Origin: Taxillus chinensis | Lineage: Eukaryota; Streptophyta; Magnoliopsida; Santalales; Loranthaceae | Length of the DNA: 64,000 nucleotides | Direction: 5' to 3' | Assembly: GCA_023512835.1 (NCBI GenBank) | Contig: CM042085.1 | Span: 50,587,569 to 50,651,568, forward strand | Shown: piece after piece, positions 10,552 to 20,622 of the stretch | How positions within the stretch are numbered: position 1 is the first letter of the stretch | Layout of the letters: each line of letters starts with the position of its first letter | Notes under the pieces: generated by a model | The model's database searches: none | Told to the model about the DNA's origin: nothing | Seen by the model: only the letters and a program-made list of their open reading frames with translations | Made by a program: the position numbers and the translations under genes

Positions 10552-12117
10552 GTGTTTTATGCTCAACACACCCAAACCCCGGAGGAAATGCTTATTTGGA
10601 ACTGCTATCACGACTTTGTAACGCTGTCGCTCCTAAAGGCTGCATCTCCTGCTGCTGCCTCTTCCGGGCCTGCCCATGACGCACGGACACCTGTCCCTGC
10701 TGAGGCTGGTCCCTCTTATCCTGCGGATATCCTTACCATTGACCTCTCCGATCAAAGTGGATCTGCCGCCCCTCCTGCTGCTGCTGCTGTACAACCACCG
10801 TCCTCTCCTGCTGCCGCCGACTCTGCCCTGCCCACACCTGCCCCTCTTCATGCGGGCGAGTCCTCGAAAGCTCCCGCCTTTGGTCTGGGGCGCGCCTCTT
10901 TTGCCACGATTTTATCTGAGGCTGCCTTCTACGCCCAACTCGATCGCCTTGCTGAGGACAGTCGTCTTTAGACCCAGGCTCTTTCCGACCATGTCCGGGC
11001 CATGGGTGCTGAGCTTCTTTCTGCCTTCTCCTCTACCTCTCTCTCCATGGGTCACAAGCTTGAGCGGCTTGCCACGTCTTTCTCTGACTTGTCTACCTCT
11101 ATTGCGGACTTAACGCAAGTCGTGGCCAGTCCCTCCCACTCTCGTCGATCTACCAAACCGGGGGAGAAATCATCTGATCCTTTGCCTCCTTTCACTGCTG
11201 GCGTTGCCTCTCGCAAACGGTCTGCACCTGCTCTTCCTCTTCCTCCTGGCCTTCCCGTGCCTAAACGCAGCCGTTTCTCCACTGGCCAGACCAGCTCTCC
11301 CACTCCTGCTGTTCCATCTGGTGCCATCACCTTCCTCCAATCTTACGCGGAATTGCATCTGGATGATGCTGATGGGAGCATTCTTGCTACGGCCAAGGCC
11401 TATGCCTCCTCCACTACCGAGCACCGATGTGTGTCTGCCTTGTCCCCCTTCAAACCTCAAGATATCCGGACCATACTGTCTGAGGAGGGACAATTTTCCA
11501 CTGACGACATCGACAACTATGCTCTGGCGGTAAAAATGGAGTTGAGGCTATTTCCCTCTTTACTTGAGGAAGGCCTTGATTTTGATATTCTTCCTTGTTG
11601 GGTTGAAAACCAGTTTCCTGTTGTGGACGTTATTCTATCCTACATCAATGGTACAACAGAGAATAGCCGACCATGGACCTCTCTGTCCATTGTTTTCATT
11701 CCCTTCCGGGTCGACTCCCCACATTTCATGCTGACTGTTTTCCTGATCAAAGTGAAGAAAATTTTGCTTCTGGATTCTCATCAGGTTGTTGACCGCCCGA
11801 TTAGAAAGAATCAGATGAGGAGTCTCATTTGAACCTTGTCGGATGCAATCAGACAGAGTTCTCTCTACGAAGACTTGAATCTACCGCCTCTTGGTCAGGA
11901 TGAAGTACTCATGGGGACGATCCAGAACAAGAAGAATGTACCCCAGCAACCCGATGGAAACAGCTGTGGAGCCTTTGTCTGCTACTTCTTGAAATCCATT
12001 ATCTCCTTCGATAATGACTGGAAAAATATCATCGAGTTCTCCAAGAAGCAGACAATGGCACTACGAGAGCATGCAGCAAGGATGATCTTCAAATATAGTA
12101 AGCCGTATGTACCATAA
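10552..12117 (+). pseudogene. Copia-1 env-like gene, C-terminal part with Ulp1/SENP-like (C48) protease domain
   Basis: One frame from 10552 to 12117, broken only by TAG (10969-10971) and TGA (11830-11832). Order: a linker with the hydrophobic-acidic stretch ILTIDLSD (10729-10752), a helical segment (about 10900-11130), a basic cluster with SRKRS and PKRSR (about 11206-11275) that could act as a nuclear signal, then the protease-like domain. That domain has PHFML (catalytic-type His), LLLDSH (Asp) and QQPDGNSCGAFVCYF (oxyanion Gln and nucleophile Cys), in the order seen in Ulp1-family SUMO proteases. The gene ends 130 bp before the polypurine tract. In C48 enzymes these residues cleave SUMO precursors or conjugates; what this retroelement protein would cleave is unknown. 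Confidence 0.75.
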
Positions 12118-12246
12118 TTTATATCTGTACTAAGGCTTAATGTATTCCTGTTGTATCTGAGTGGAACTGTTCTCTTTAATCCTTACCTCTGTGTTATTTC
12201 TTGCTGCTTTACCAGATCAGATTGCAAAGGGTTTGGCATATCCATA

Positions 12247-12257
12247 TTGGGGGAGAT
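12247..12257 (+). other. Polypurine tract of Copia-1
   Basis: TTGGGGGAGAT lies directly against the TGTTGG start of the 3' LTR, the expected position for the plus-strand DNA primer. Confidence 0.85.
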
Positions 12258-13634
12258 TGTTGGATCAAACCGAGAATTTGGATAATGCGGAACAAACCCT
12301 ATGTAATTTGACTCGAGATGTTTCATGTTTACCACTAAGTCTGTGCAGATGAGTTAACTCTAAATCCGGACCTACTCGTGTGAGAACAAAGCTAAGGACA
12401 GGATACATAATCTTGATCCGGATCATAATGAGTATCGTCATTCACTTGGTACATAACCGAGTCTTTATCCGGAGTAAGGACTTTTCGTGCGAACTAAATA
12501 CTTGACAAAACGACTTAAGGAACCCGTGTCTAATTCTCAATTTGGCTAAGTTAATTGATATGGAATAAGATTCGAAGTCTACCACTCGCAAGGAATAAGA
12601 GAGACCTGTTGTAAAGAGAGAATCGAAATTGTCACTCCACTGAACTAAAGAAAAGGAAGACACGGACTGAGAAATCCAAGTCTCATTTAAACGGAGTAAG
12701 GACAATTGTTGCGGAGTAAGGACATCAAATGCGGAATAAAGAATCCGAACCATTACTCATGCGGAGTAAGGAAGCGCTGATGCGGAGTAAGCTCTTTGAA
12801 CCACTACTCATGCGGAGTAGGGAAGCGTTGATGCGGAGTAAGCTCTCCGAACCACTACTCATGCGGAGTAAGGAAGTGCTGACATGGAACAAGGATTCCA
12901 GGACTTCATTCACACGGAGTAAGCAACCACTGACACGGAGTAAGGATCCGAGCTTCGCTGATACGGAGTAAGGAACCTTATGACGGACTAAGAAGACGCT
13001 GCTTCATCATTTCCGAGCCGCATTAATTACAATCAGCTCGCTTTGTCCCGATGTAAGACAAACCCGTTGTAGACCTAAATTACCTTACACGTGGATCACG
13101 CGGAGATGTGGACACAGTCTCAAATGCAATTGGAATCAAGCAAAGAATTCATTACAACTTATGCTTCCAATATTTCGAGCTCAACATCCGCAGTAGTTAA
13201 AGCTTCAGCATTTTCCGATGAAGAACTTCAATGCTTCACACTGATCGGAAAATGCAGTTCCAAGATAGATTTCTAGGGTGTCTATATATATGCCTGAAGC
13301 AATATAAATTATATATGCGTGTGTGCTTACTTGTACTTATACCTTACTTATACTTATACACTTATAAACGTATATCTTGTAAAGAGCCAAAAGACAGAGA
13401 CTTACTGCCAAGTGTGTGTATCTATAACAGAGTGTTGTGTTGTAATCAGCTAAAACGCTGTTTTGCCTTGTTGTAATTATCTTCAGATAATAAAGCAACA
13501 TACTTCCACTACCTGGTTAATCTTCCGCACTGATTTTATCCGTTTAACCAGAGTGAGTGTCTAAGCCATTAAGAGAGAGAAAGATTTTAATGAGCCTATT
13601 CACCCCCCCCCCCTTAGGCTCTCCGGGACCAACA
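12258..13634 (+). repeat. Copia-1 3' LTR
   Basis: The 1,377-bp LTR starts TGTTGGATCAAACC and ends GGGACCAACA. Against the 5' LTR it has three rather than four 51-bp units, a 17-bp insertion near 13340 and scattered, mostly transition, differences. Confidence 0.93.
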
Positions 13635-13701
13635 AAAGGAGTCTGATGTCAAACTAAGAAGATATTCAGAAATAGGAAGAGCACCAGTGGAACATGCCAC
13701 C
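13635..13701 (+). pseudogene. Continuation of the interrupted outer copia RNase H
   Basis: Begins with the second AAAGG and resumes the RNase H frame: KESDVKLRRYS, then RKSTSGTCH (about 13675-13701). The intervening DADFAGC-type segment, present in other copies here, is missing, so the outer element had a small deletion in addition to the insertion. Coding similarity ends at 13701. Confidence 0.85.
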
Positions 13702-13835
13702 TGTTATCGGCGCCATTTATCATTCATGCCACCTGTGGGGACTCCTTGCACCCTGCAGGGGGAGTGGGATTATGAGGCGAGTCGAGCTGGGCTAGTGATG
13801 GACCAATGGGGTGCCATTACCCACAGGTTGGCAGC
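13702..13835. other. Unassigned 134 bp between copia tail and gypsy LTR
   Basis: GC-balanced sequence with CTGCAGGGGGAG in the middle and no coding or repeat identity that I recognise. It may be flanking DNA of the following LTR or an extra 5' portion of it, since it starts TGTTATCGGCGCC. Confidence 0.3.
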
Positions 13836-13954
13836 TGATAACGTGCATTTATGCCATTATTCTATTGTACATTTAGGGTGATTAAGAGCATAATTAGAGC
13901 CTAATTGCATTGTATTTCATATATATTTGCTCTAACCCTTAGGAAGCTACTATT

Positions 13955-14003
<49 letters not shown>

Positions 14004-15385
14004 TTTGAGCTGTTTTAGTAGGTTTTTAGGTGATTTCCTCTCATACACAATAGCTAAACCATTTTGTATATTGATGAGGGAACTTGTGACAAAAGATGAG
14101 CTTAAAAGGAGGCATTTTTGATGTGTACGTGACAATTCCATTGTCAGGTGTAGGCATATTATTGCATGGGAGCCTTTTACATGATGCAAGGAAGCTTGGG
14201 GATGAATTTCAGACCATTTGGAGTTTGCACGTGATATAACATTTGTCACGTGGATTGTCACGTGCAACAATATTTTTGCACGGGGATCTTTATTTTTGTA
14301 TGCTGATGATCTTTTCCTAAAGAGCCTAGTCCATATTATGCTTGGTTTGGATTGTATAATTGCTAGAAGGGAGAATCGCCATCACTTATCAAAACTATGC
14401 CGTTTTGATTAATGACGACAGCTGGCGGCTGGGGCACACATTACACAGCAGGCTCCTATATAAATAGAGGGGGCAGTAGGCCCTAAAGAGACATCTTGAG
14501 AGGGGGCACGCCTAGGGATAGAGAGATTTTGGAGTTCACGTCTGGCGAGAGAGAAGGCTCACGTTTTGGAGGTGCAGGCCCTAGAGAGACATCTCTGACG
14601 GCTGGAGAAGTTCTGGAGTTGAAGTTCTTCTACTCCTGGTTGTGAGATGATGTTCTTTATTTCTTTATGCTTTTTCACAAACATGTGAGTAGTTTTCTTA
14701 ATCTAAGGAAGCAATGTAGCCCTCTATGCTGCTGTGCTGATTCTATGAATATTGGGTTTGTTTAATTGAGTTTTGCATATTTTATGAATTTGTTCTTCAT
14801 CTTTTATATCTAGGCTATATACCCCTAGGTTTCTTAGCCCTAGTCTGGGGCAAATCTTGGATTCATAGCATATTTGTGATTGGTGTGACCATTATCCTTT
14901 CAAAAATTTGATTAAAAAGCTTTGTTTGTTGCTGTCATGATGACCATTCAGGCATACAACACTTAGAAGGACTGTCAATGACCATTTGCAGTACCTTGGC
15001 TCAAGAATAGCATGCTATCATTTAATTAATTCCAAGAACCTTAAAATCAGTAGAAACATCGTAGGGAGGTGAAATTGTGACCCTAGATGCCTTTAATCCT
15101 TGAATTTTAACTCCAAAATCAATTCTACTGTCCTTGCTTATTCAGAAAATCACATAAAAATTAGACCTTTAGCTCAAAAAGAAATTATTTTTGCCAAGAC
15201 ATTTTATAGAACAAGAGTAATTGAGTGTTTTGATCTAAGAACTAGAAAACTAGGCTAATCCCTATGGGTTCAACCCCTTTGCTTGCCGCTATTCTGTTTA
15301 GTGCAAACTAAGGGAATTAATTATCTTGAAGAGAGGTTTACGACATTAGCTAACTCTTTTAGGGAGGCTAAAAATTTGTCTGTCA
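13836..15385 (+). repeat. LTR of a Tat/Athila-like Ty3/gypsy element
   Basis: A start at TGATAACGTGCATTTATG and an end at TCTGTCA, one base before a TGGCGCC-type primer-binding site, give a 1,550-bp LTR. It contains a (TA)n tract, three G-boxes (14228, 14247 and 14259), a palindromic CAAAACTATGCCGTTTTG element (14390-14407) and TATATAAATA at 14457-14466. The upstream promoter half is clearly related to LTRs E and F although their primer-binding sites differ. The start is inferred from family resemblance. The internal region is cut off 50-70 bp after the LTR by Copia-2. Confidence 0.6.
13958..14000. repeat. (TA)n microsatellite
   Basis: About 20 TA dinucleotides within the gypsy LTR. It is a simple repeat; the short frame through it on the minus strand is spurious. 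Confidence 0.95.
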
Positions 15386-15386
15386 A

Positions 15387-15406
15387 ATTGGCGCCGTTGT
15401 CGATGA
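15387..15406 (+). other. Gypsy primer-binding site, TGGCGCC type
   Basis: ATTGGCGCCGTTGTCGATGA directly follows the LTR. Plant Tat/Athila-group elements carry a very similar site (TGGCGCCGTTGCC). It differs from the initiator-Met type used by the other elements here. Confidence 0.75.
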
Positions 15407-15473
15407 TTCAATGGTTAACTAGTTTTTCAAATCAACATTGAGTGGTTTGAATTCTGATTGTAGGTCCCAAAGT

Positions 15474-15507
15474 GAGTCTGGAAGGGGGGGGGGGGGTGAA
15501 TAGACTC
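15474..15507 (-). other. Poly-C hairpin at the end of Copia-2 LTR
   Basis: On the plus strand GAGTCT (15474-15479) pairs with AGACTC (15502-15507), enclosing a G run and TGAAT. On the element strand this reads stem, ATTCA, C run, stem, the same layout as in Copia-1 but with different stem bases. Confidence 0.55.
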
Positions 15508-16109
15508 TCTTCGTTTGTGGAAGCTAGACTGTTAGCTGGTTTTGGATTCCTCTAAAGATGACTATGATGGAAGTATTTATGGAGAAGACGATAGTAGTAT
15601 TGTGAGCGATAACGTGAGTGATGATGAACTATCAGACAAACTGAGATAAGAGTAAATGCTCTTTTCTACACAGATCTCAGTTGTGAAAGTGATGGTTTAT
15701 GATAGATCGACATGTAAAAAACAACACATAGATTAGACTTAATAGAAGTGCTAGATCTTTGATGAACAAGAGGTTCTTGAGTAATCAGATAGATTACTCT
15801 TGTTCTTGGTTCAACGCGGCGCACAACACTTAGAAGGATTCTCTCAGAGTCTCTCTCTCTTGCGTTGGAACTCCCTTATGTTGGTTCTTCTCAAGATTAT
15901 TTCTTTATAGTATGTCAAAACCATTTTCTTGTGTTCTGTGTGTTTCCTTCTTTTGAGAGAGGTTAAACTCTTGATTTTGTCGTTAAGTGTGTAAGAGATA
16001 TATCTTTTAGGTTAAAGTGCTCGTGCGCCGTGTTGTCCATCCCGACAGACTGACTTCCCACCACTGAGAATGCGGAAGTCGGGGATGGGTTATCGCTGTT
16101 GCGGTCAGC

Positions 16110-16121
16110 GGGGGGGGGGGG

Positions 16122-16154
<33 letters not shown>

Positions 16155-16156
16155 CT

Positions 16157-16187
<31 letters not shown>
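16110..16187. repeat. Compound mononucleotide tract: poly-G, poly-T, poly-G
   Basis: Roughly 12 G, then about 30 T, then over 30 G with few interruptions, inside the Copia-2 LTR. The proline- and lysine-run frames on both strands come from this tract and are not genes. Such runs are also typical places for assembly error. Confidence 0.9.
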
Positions 16188-16188
<1 letters not shown>

Positions 16189-16439
16189 TGGTAAGGCGTG
16201 CCGGTGTCCATCGGATGACTTCCCACCACCGAATGCGAATGTCGGGGATGGGTTGATCGCTCCGATTTGCGATCGATACCCATACTCATATTTGGCATGC
16301 AGTAGATCTTGGCGGTTCATCCGGGGATGATAGTTGGCAGCAATTAATGAGTCATTAAATGCGCTCAACTGCTCGGGACGGCGCAGGCTTACTGTACAAA
16401 CCCTAGCTGACGATATCGCTAAGTGTATATGCTTAGGGT

Positions 16440-17560
16440 TGTAAGTCTGCCTCGAAGGTAGATGCGTCGTAGGTTTGGTGACTCGAAGATTTCAGTTAGA
16501 ACCTGTTGGAAGTGTCGAAAGTTTGCTTCAGGCTTTACAGTGTTTCTGCGAGTCTATGACTCATATCTTCGAGTCTTCGAGGCTAGAGTTCAGGTTAGAT
16601 TAGTCTTTTGTGTCACTCTATTAACTGAAGTCTACGACTCGGCGAGTCTATGACTCTATGAGTCTGCGACTCTTCGAATGGTGCTTAGAGTGACTTCTTC
16701 GTAGTCCGCCCAATCTACCTGTTGTTATTGCTACTAGTCTACGACCCTAGCTCTGCGGGTCTACAACCTTCGGGTCTCTGAGTTTACTATATTTGACTAA
16801 GTGGCTCTAAAAATCTTCGACTCTACGAGTCTTAAACTTCGCTTTTCTTCCTTAGTCTTTCGCAGATGCTCATAAACTGAGTCTCCGTATGGCTACGACC
16901 CTTCAGCTATAAGTCTCAGCCTTCGATCTCCGAGTCTGTAAGTTTGGTAATTTCTTTAGAATAACTGTATCCCTTGAGTCAACGACTCTACGACTCTACG
17001 ACCCTTGAGTTACAGTTTCATTTGTTTGCTAGTCTTTATAGCATCGACTCTTCGACCTTCAACCTACGAGTCTACGAGTCCTGTTTTCTTAACGAAGGCT
17101 TCAACTCTATGACTTTCAATCTACGAGTCTACGAGTCCTGTTTTCTTAACAGTGTTCGAAAGCTTCGACTCTACGACTCTACAAGACTTCGAGTCTAGTG
17201 TCAATTTAAGTTCTATTAATTAACTTAAGTGTTTTTAGGGACTCTACAATTCTACGAGCTACGAGTTTACGAGTCATTTAGCATTAGTTATTGTTCTTTA
17301 GAATTCTTCGACTCTACAAGTCTATGAACATATTGGTGCTTGCAGTAACTCTCTCTTCTTTGCTTCGACTATGAGACCTTCGACCCTGGATCTACAAGTC
17401 GCAATGTTCTCTCACTATTTCGCCTTGAGTCTCCAAACCCTACGAGTCTACGAGTCTCTTGCCAATACGTCCTATGACAGTTTCACTTCTACTAGCTCGA
17501 CTCTTCGACCCTACGACCTTCGGTTCCTCGAGTCTCCAGACTTAGACTACATTTTGGTAG
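16440..17560. repeat. Dispersed CGACTC/GAGTC short-word repeat in Copia-2 LTR
   Basis: Dozens of variants of CTACGAGTC, CGACTCTACGA and CTTCGACTC occur in both orientations with irregular spacing. The words are partly self-complementary. A weaker patch of similar words occurs at 21015-21170 in the same element. Confidence 0.75.
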
Positions 17561-17586
17561 CTTCATCAAATCCTATATTCCCAACA

Positions 17587-17600
17587 ATCTCCCCCTATTT
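17587..17600 (-). other. Polypurine tract of Copia-2
   Basis: The minus strand reads AAATAGGGGGAGAT directly before the LTR start TGTTGGG. It shares GGGGGAGAT with Copia-1. Confidence 0.82.
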
Positions 17601-17995
17601 AATGTAAGCTGACAACGGGTGAAAACATGAAGTTTGAGACTACGAGTTTGATGGACAGTTTTAAGTTAAAAGAAAATATCTTTGCATACGAAAAATTTGG
17701 AGGAGATCAAAATTACGAAAATGCACACTCCTCTCCCCCGTAGGCATAAAGTTGCGTTAGCTGGCTCCTGGCAAAAATAACGCCCCCTACGACCTTGCTC
17801 CCCCTGAGATATACTCCACCTTTCTAGGGTGAGGAACAAGCACCAGAACATAAATCACATGGGAGCAATGTAATAAATCACAGAACAACACACAGCAGAG
17901 CAAAGATATACACAAAAAGTAACTGATAGAAAGTAAGTACACAGAAAAGTAAAAAACAAGAAAAGCAGTGTACAAGGAAATAGAGTACAAGACAG

Positions 17996-18780
17996 TTATG
18001 GTTTAAATTCAGAATAGGGTACACTCTGTGTAAACAGAAAAACAGTGGTTTGCTCACGCAGGAGTTGAGCAGTAGTCAGATGTAGTGAGGCAGCGCGACT
18101 ACTCACACGATCAAATTCAGGCATGAGGGCAGGGAAGCCAGTGGTGGTCAGGATACGGATATAGTGGCAAACATAGAAACCACAACTATGAGCATCATCC
18201 TGAGTTGGGACGCCTTGCTTGACTCGGGTGATCTCCATTGGTTTTGACAAATGATAGCCACCGTACCCATGTGAATAGCCCTGCATGACTCTCGTGAGGG
18301 TGCGATTAAATTCTCGAAGTTGTTCCCACCTATGGATTAGTAAGGTGGTAGGCTTTGAGTCAAAGATGATGATCTGCTGTTTTTTGAAATCGATATCGAG
18401 GAGAAACCAGTGAGGTGAGGTTGAGAGGTAAGGGATGAGCACATGGTCCACCTCGTCCCATGGACGGAAGGAGTTCTCATATCTCCGACCCTGGATAAAC
18501 TCAATCAGGGATGTATCATCAAGGAGCTGATCCTACAAAATAGGCAAATAGAGCTCGACGCGGGTATCGTGGCGGATATGGAGAGGAAGCTTGGCTAGAT
18601 GAGACTTTTGGGCACAGATGAATTGTGTCATATCAATATTATCCATTTCTTCACCGTTGTGTAGTAAACGATAGAGTTTTGGGCCAGTGAAGAATGCCTT
18701 GTAGTCACAAGTCCTCGCTGTAGTGTCTCCAACAACATAGGTATTGAAAGCAGCAAGTTCAGTTGAGGTGCCTCCAGTTG
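17996..18780 (-). pseudogene. Copia-2 env-like gene, Ulp1/SENP-like protease domain
   Basis: The frame ending at 17996 carries PHWFLLDID (catalytic-type His), IIIFDSK (Asp) and TQDDAHSCGFYVCHY (Gln and nucleophile Cys), the full C48 signature. Upstream in the same sense, 18452-18780 encodes more of the domain (SLIEFIQGRR, then WDEVDHVLIPYL), broken by at least one stop near 18532. Spacing and order match Copia-1, and the catalytic residues are retained. The presumed role is SUMO- or ubiquitin-like protein processing, by family only. The protein would sit downstream of pol and would need its own transcript or splicing. Confidence 0.75.
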
Positions 18781-19374
18781 TTACAGTGCGGGGGGGATTA
18801 GTTGTTGGTCAGTGGTAGTAGCAGATGGTTTAGTAGGTGAAGCAGGCATGGTATACTCAGCCGTACGCGGATGGGTAGTAGAGGGACCAGGCTGAGTGGA
18901 AGAAGATGGTTGCCAGGGAGCAACTGTCTGCTTCTTCATGCATGTTCCAATGGGCACATTATCATCATCATCAGAATCTATGATAACAGTGGTTCTATGT
19001 GCATGTTGTTGCCCACGCGTGTAAGTGGCTGTAGATGGAGGTGGTGAGTGACTCGGGGAAGGCACTGCTGGCTGTGAAGGTTCTACAAGTTCAGGTGCAG
19101 GCCGGTCGGATGGCTGTGGGTGAGTGTTTTTGATAGTGAGAGTTATTTTCCTACTGGCAAGACGATGACATTCAGAAAGAATAGCTCCTAGAGTTGTACT
19201 GAGTCCTTGGTATTGTCTCTGGTAAGCACCTTTAATGTCTTCACAGTGTTCCTCCAGATGTCTGAACCCATCGGAGTTTACACATGTGAGAAATGTCATT
19301 TCTTGCTGCACCTTGTCTAGGGTACAGTCTGATAACTCAACTTGAGTTCGTACCTCTTCTATACCTGATTCCAT
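18781..19374 (-). pseudogene. Copia-2 env-like gene, central linker with coiled coil and SIM-like motif
   Basis: The frame begins MESGIEEVRTQVELSDCTL and runs 197 codons to a stop at a C run that probably shifted the frame into the protease domain. The first ~70 residues look like a coiled coil (VQQEMTFL, then FRHLEEHCEDIKGAY, then ILSECHRLA). This is followed by Pro/Ser-rich linker and VIIDSDDDD (18961-18987), which fits a SUMO-interaction motif (hydrophobic core plus acidic tail). The same order, HLEEHCE-, ECHRLA- and SIM-like, is found in the split copy at 52380-52560 and 62898-63110. Confidence 0.7.
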
Positions 19375-20015
19375 GGCAGTTCAATGGGTTTTTATGGGGA
19401 GAGAAGCGAAAAAAATTATATATATATATATATATATTAAGGTTTGCACTGCCTTGAGAAATTTACTTCTTGTTTGGGTGAACGGAAAAGAGGGGACCTT
19501 GTCTTCCCAAAAAGAAAGGTGGGTAGGATGGGGATGGGGGGTCTGGGTTGACCCTTCTGGGTCGAGTGCTATTTTTTTTTGTAACGTAGAAAAATAAAAC
19601 ATGAGTACGAGTGGCAAGGACATGTATGATACGAGGTGAGGTGAATAGTGGTGATAGACACAAAATCAAGACCTTGTAGAACCGACGCTGAAGAAAAGGT
19701 GGGCAGGGGTGAGAGGGCGTGGTGTGGCTTGAGGGATTTGTGCTTAAGAGGGAGGGCCATTGAGGATGGTGGTGGGGTGGTAGAAGGTTCCTTTGGCATC
19801 AAAAGTCCACATTGGTGTCTCCCTACTCTAGTTTTGTTGTGGGCCTGAACACGGTGCGTGTTGCTTGGTCTACTCAGTGGAGGGACCTCCAGATCTGCCT
19901 CATTCAATGGGCCTTACCTATGTTTTTCTTTTGGTAAAGTAGGCTTGTAATACTTACCTACCCTAGATTGGTTACTCATGGCCTCTCGTTTTCCTGATAT
20001 ATTGAGCGGGTGCAC
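19375..20015 (-). other. Stretch without clear coding sense inside the Copia-2 env-like gene
   Basis: A (TA)n tract lies at 19418-19437. The rest is mixed sequence with scattered stops on both strands and no similarity I can see to the equivalent part of Copia-1. It may be an intron-like insert or decayed linker. Confidence 0.35.
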
Positions 20016-20622
20016 ACATGATCCTCATCTTCTCATGGCTTGCGAGTCATGGGGAGCATTGCTCTCTAGCAAAGCATAGCTTTGTAACCAAGTCGGCTCG
20101 CTCTTCATGTCCGGTGGCTATGAGACCGATGCCTAACTCGGATAAAACCCAATCTTGGGCTCCTCGACCTTGCTTTCCAGGATTGGAATACCCAAGAAAA
20201 GACTTATACTCTTTCTCTGGAGAGACGGCGGGAAGAGGATCAAAGTTACCTTTAGGAAGTTAAGTGCATTTCGGAGCTTTCGACGGAGACTCGAATCCCG
20301 GGTTGGGGGGGGGGGGGGGGGGGGGGGGGGGAGTGAAGGCATTTCGGAGCGTTTCGGGGCGGGGGCTCGAGATCTCCACTCCGTGTACCGTTCCCACAAT
20401 GTTGTCTCCAGCGAATACCAAGGTCTCGTAAAATTTCGAGACGTCTTCTACCAGCAAGTTTTGTATCCCCGAACAGACAGATGCAATGCCAGTATCATCA
20501 AGGCGACTTCTGAATTCGTCCAGCTAGCTGACTTTGGCATCGCCTATGGCTTCCCAATCGATGATGAAACCAGGGACGATGTTGCGTAGATCGTCGGCCA
20601 TCGATGAGCTTGGACCTGCCAT
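20016..20622 (-). pseudogene. Copia-2 env-like gene, N-terminal part
   Basis: The minus-strand ATG at 20620-20622 opens MAGPSSSMADDLRNIVPGF, then IIDWEAIGDAKVS, and a TAG. The frame continues as LLVEDVSKFYETLVF to a long G/C run (20306-20331) that shifts the frame. After it come KEYKSFLGYSNPGKQ and ERADLVTKLCFAREQ. The layout (VPG, then DW, then a helical region) parallels Copia-1 from 9380, supporting a common gene. No function is known for this N-terminal region. Confidence 0.6.

Larger units (their letters stand above)
785..13634 (+). mobile_element. Copia-1: complete LTR retrotransposon, Sirevirus-like, with extra env-like/Ulp1-like gene
   Basis: This 12,850-bp element has two LTRs beginning TGTTGG and ending CCAACA, a tRNA-iMet-type primer-binding site two bases after the 5' LTR, gag, then pol in copia order (protease, integrase, RT, RNase H) ending at 7628. 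A further 4.6 kb between pol and the 3' LTR carries a second gene (9380-12117). A polypurine tract abuts the 3' LTR, and AAAGG flanks both ends. The post-pol gene and large gag with two zinc knuckles match the Sirevirus branch of copia. All genes contain stops or frameshifts, so the copy is non-autonomous. LTR differences (a 51-bp repeat unit, a 17-bp insertion and scattered substitutions) suggest moderate age. Confidence 0.92.
15459..17586 (-). repeat. Copia-2 3' LTR
   Basis: On the minus strand it starts TGTTGGGAATA at 17586 and ends GGGACCTACA at 15459 (2,128 bp), with a polypurine tract upstream. Much of it (16440-17560) consists of short near-palindromic CGACTC/GAGTC words. It contains the long G and T runs at 16110-16187. 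The GGGACCnACA end and adjacent poly-C hairpin match Copia-1. Confidence 0.8.

Noticed and set aside
15963..16368. Proline-run and lysine-run proteins around 16.1 kb
   Set aside because: Translation of poly-G/poly-T tracts within a copia LTR; no domain or start context.
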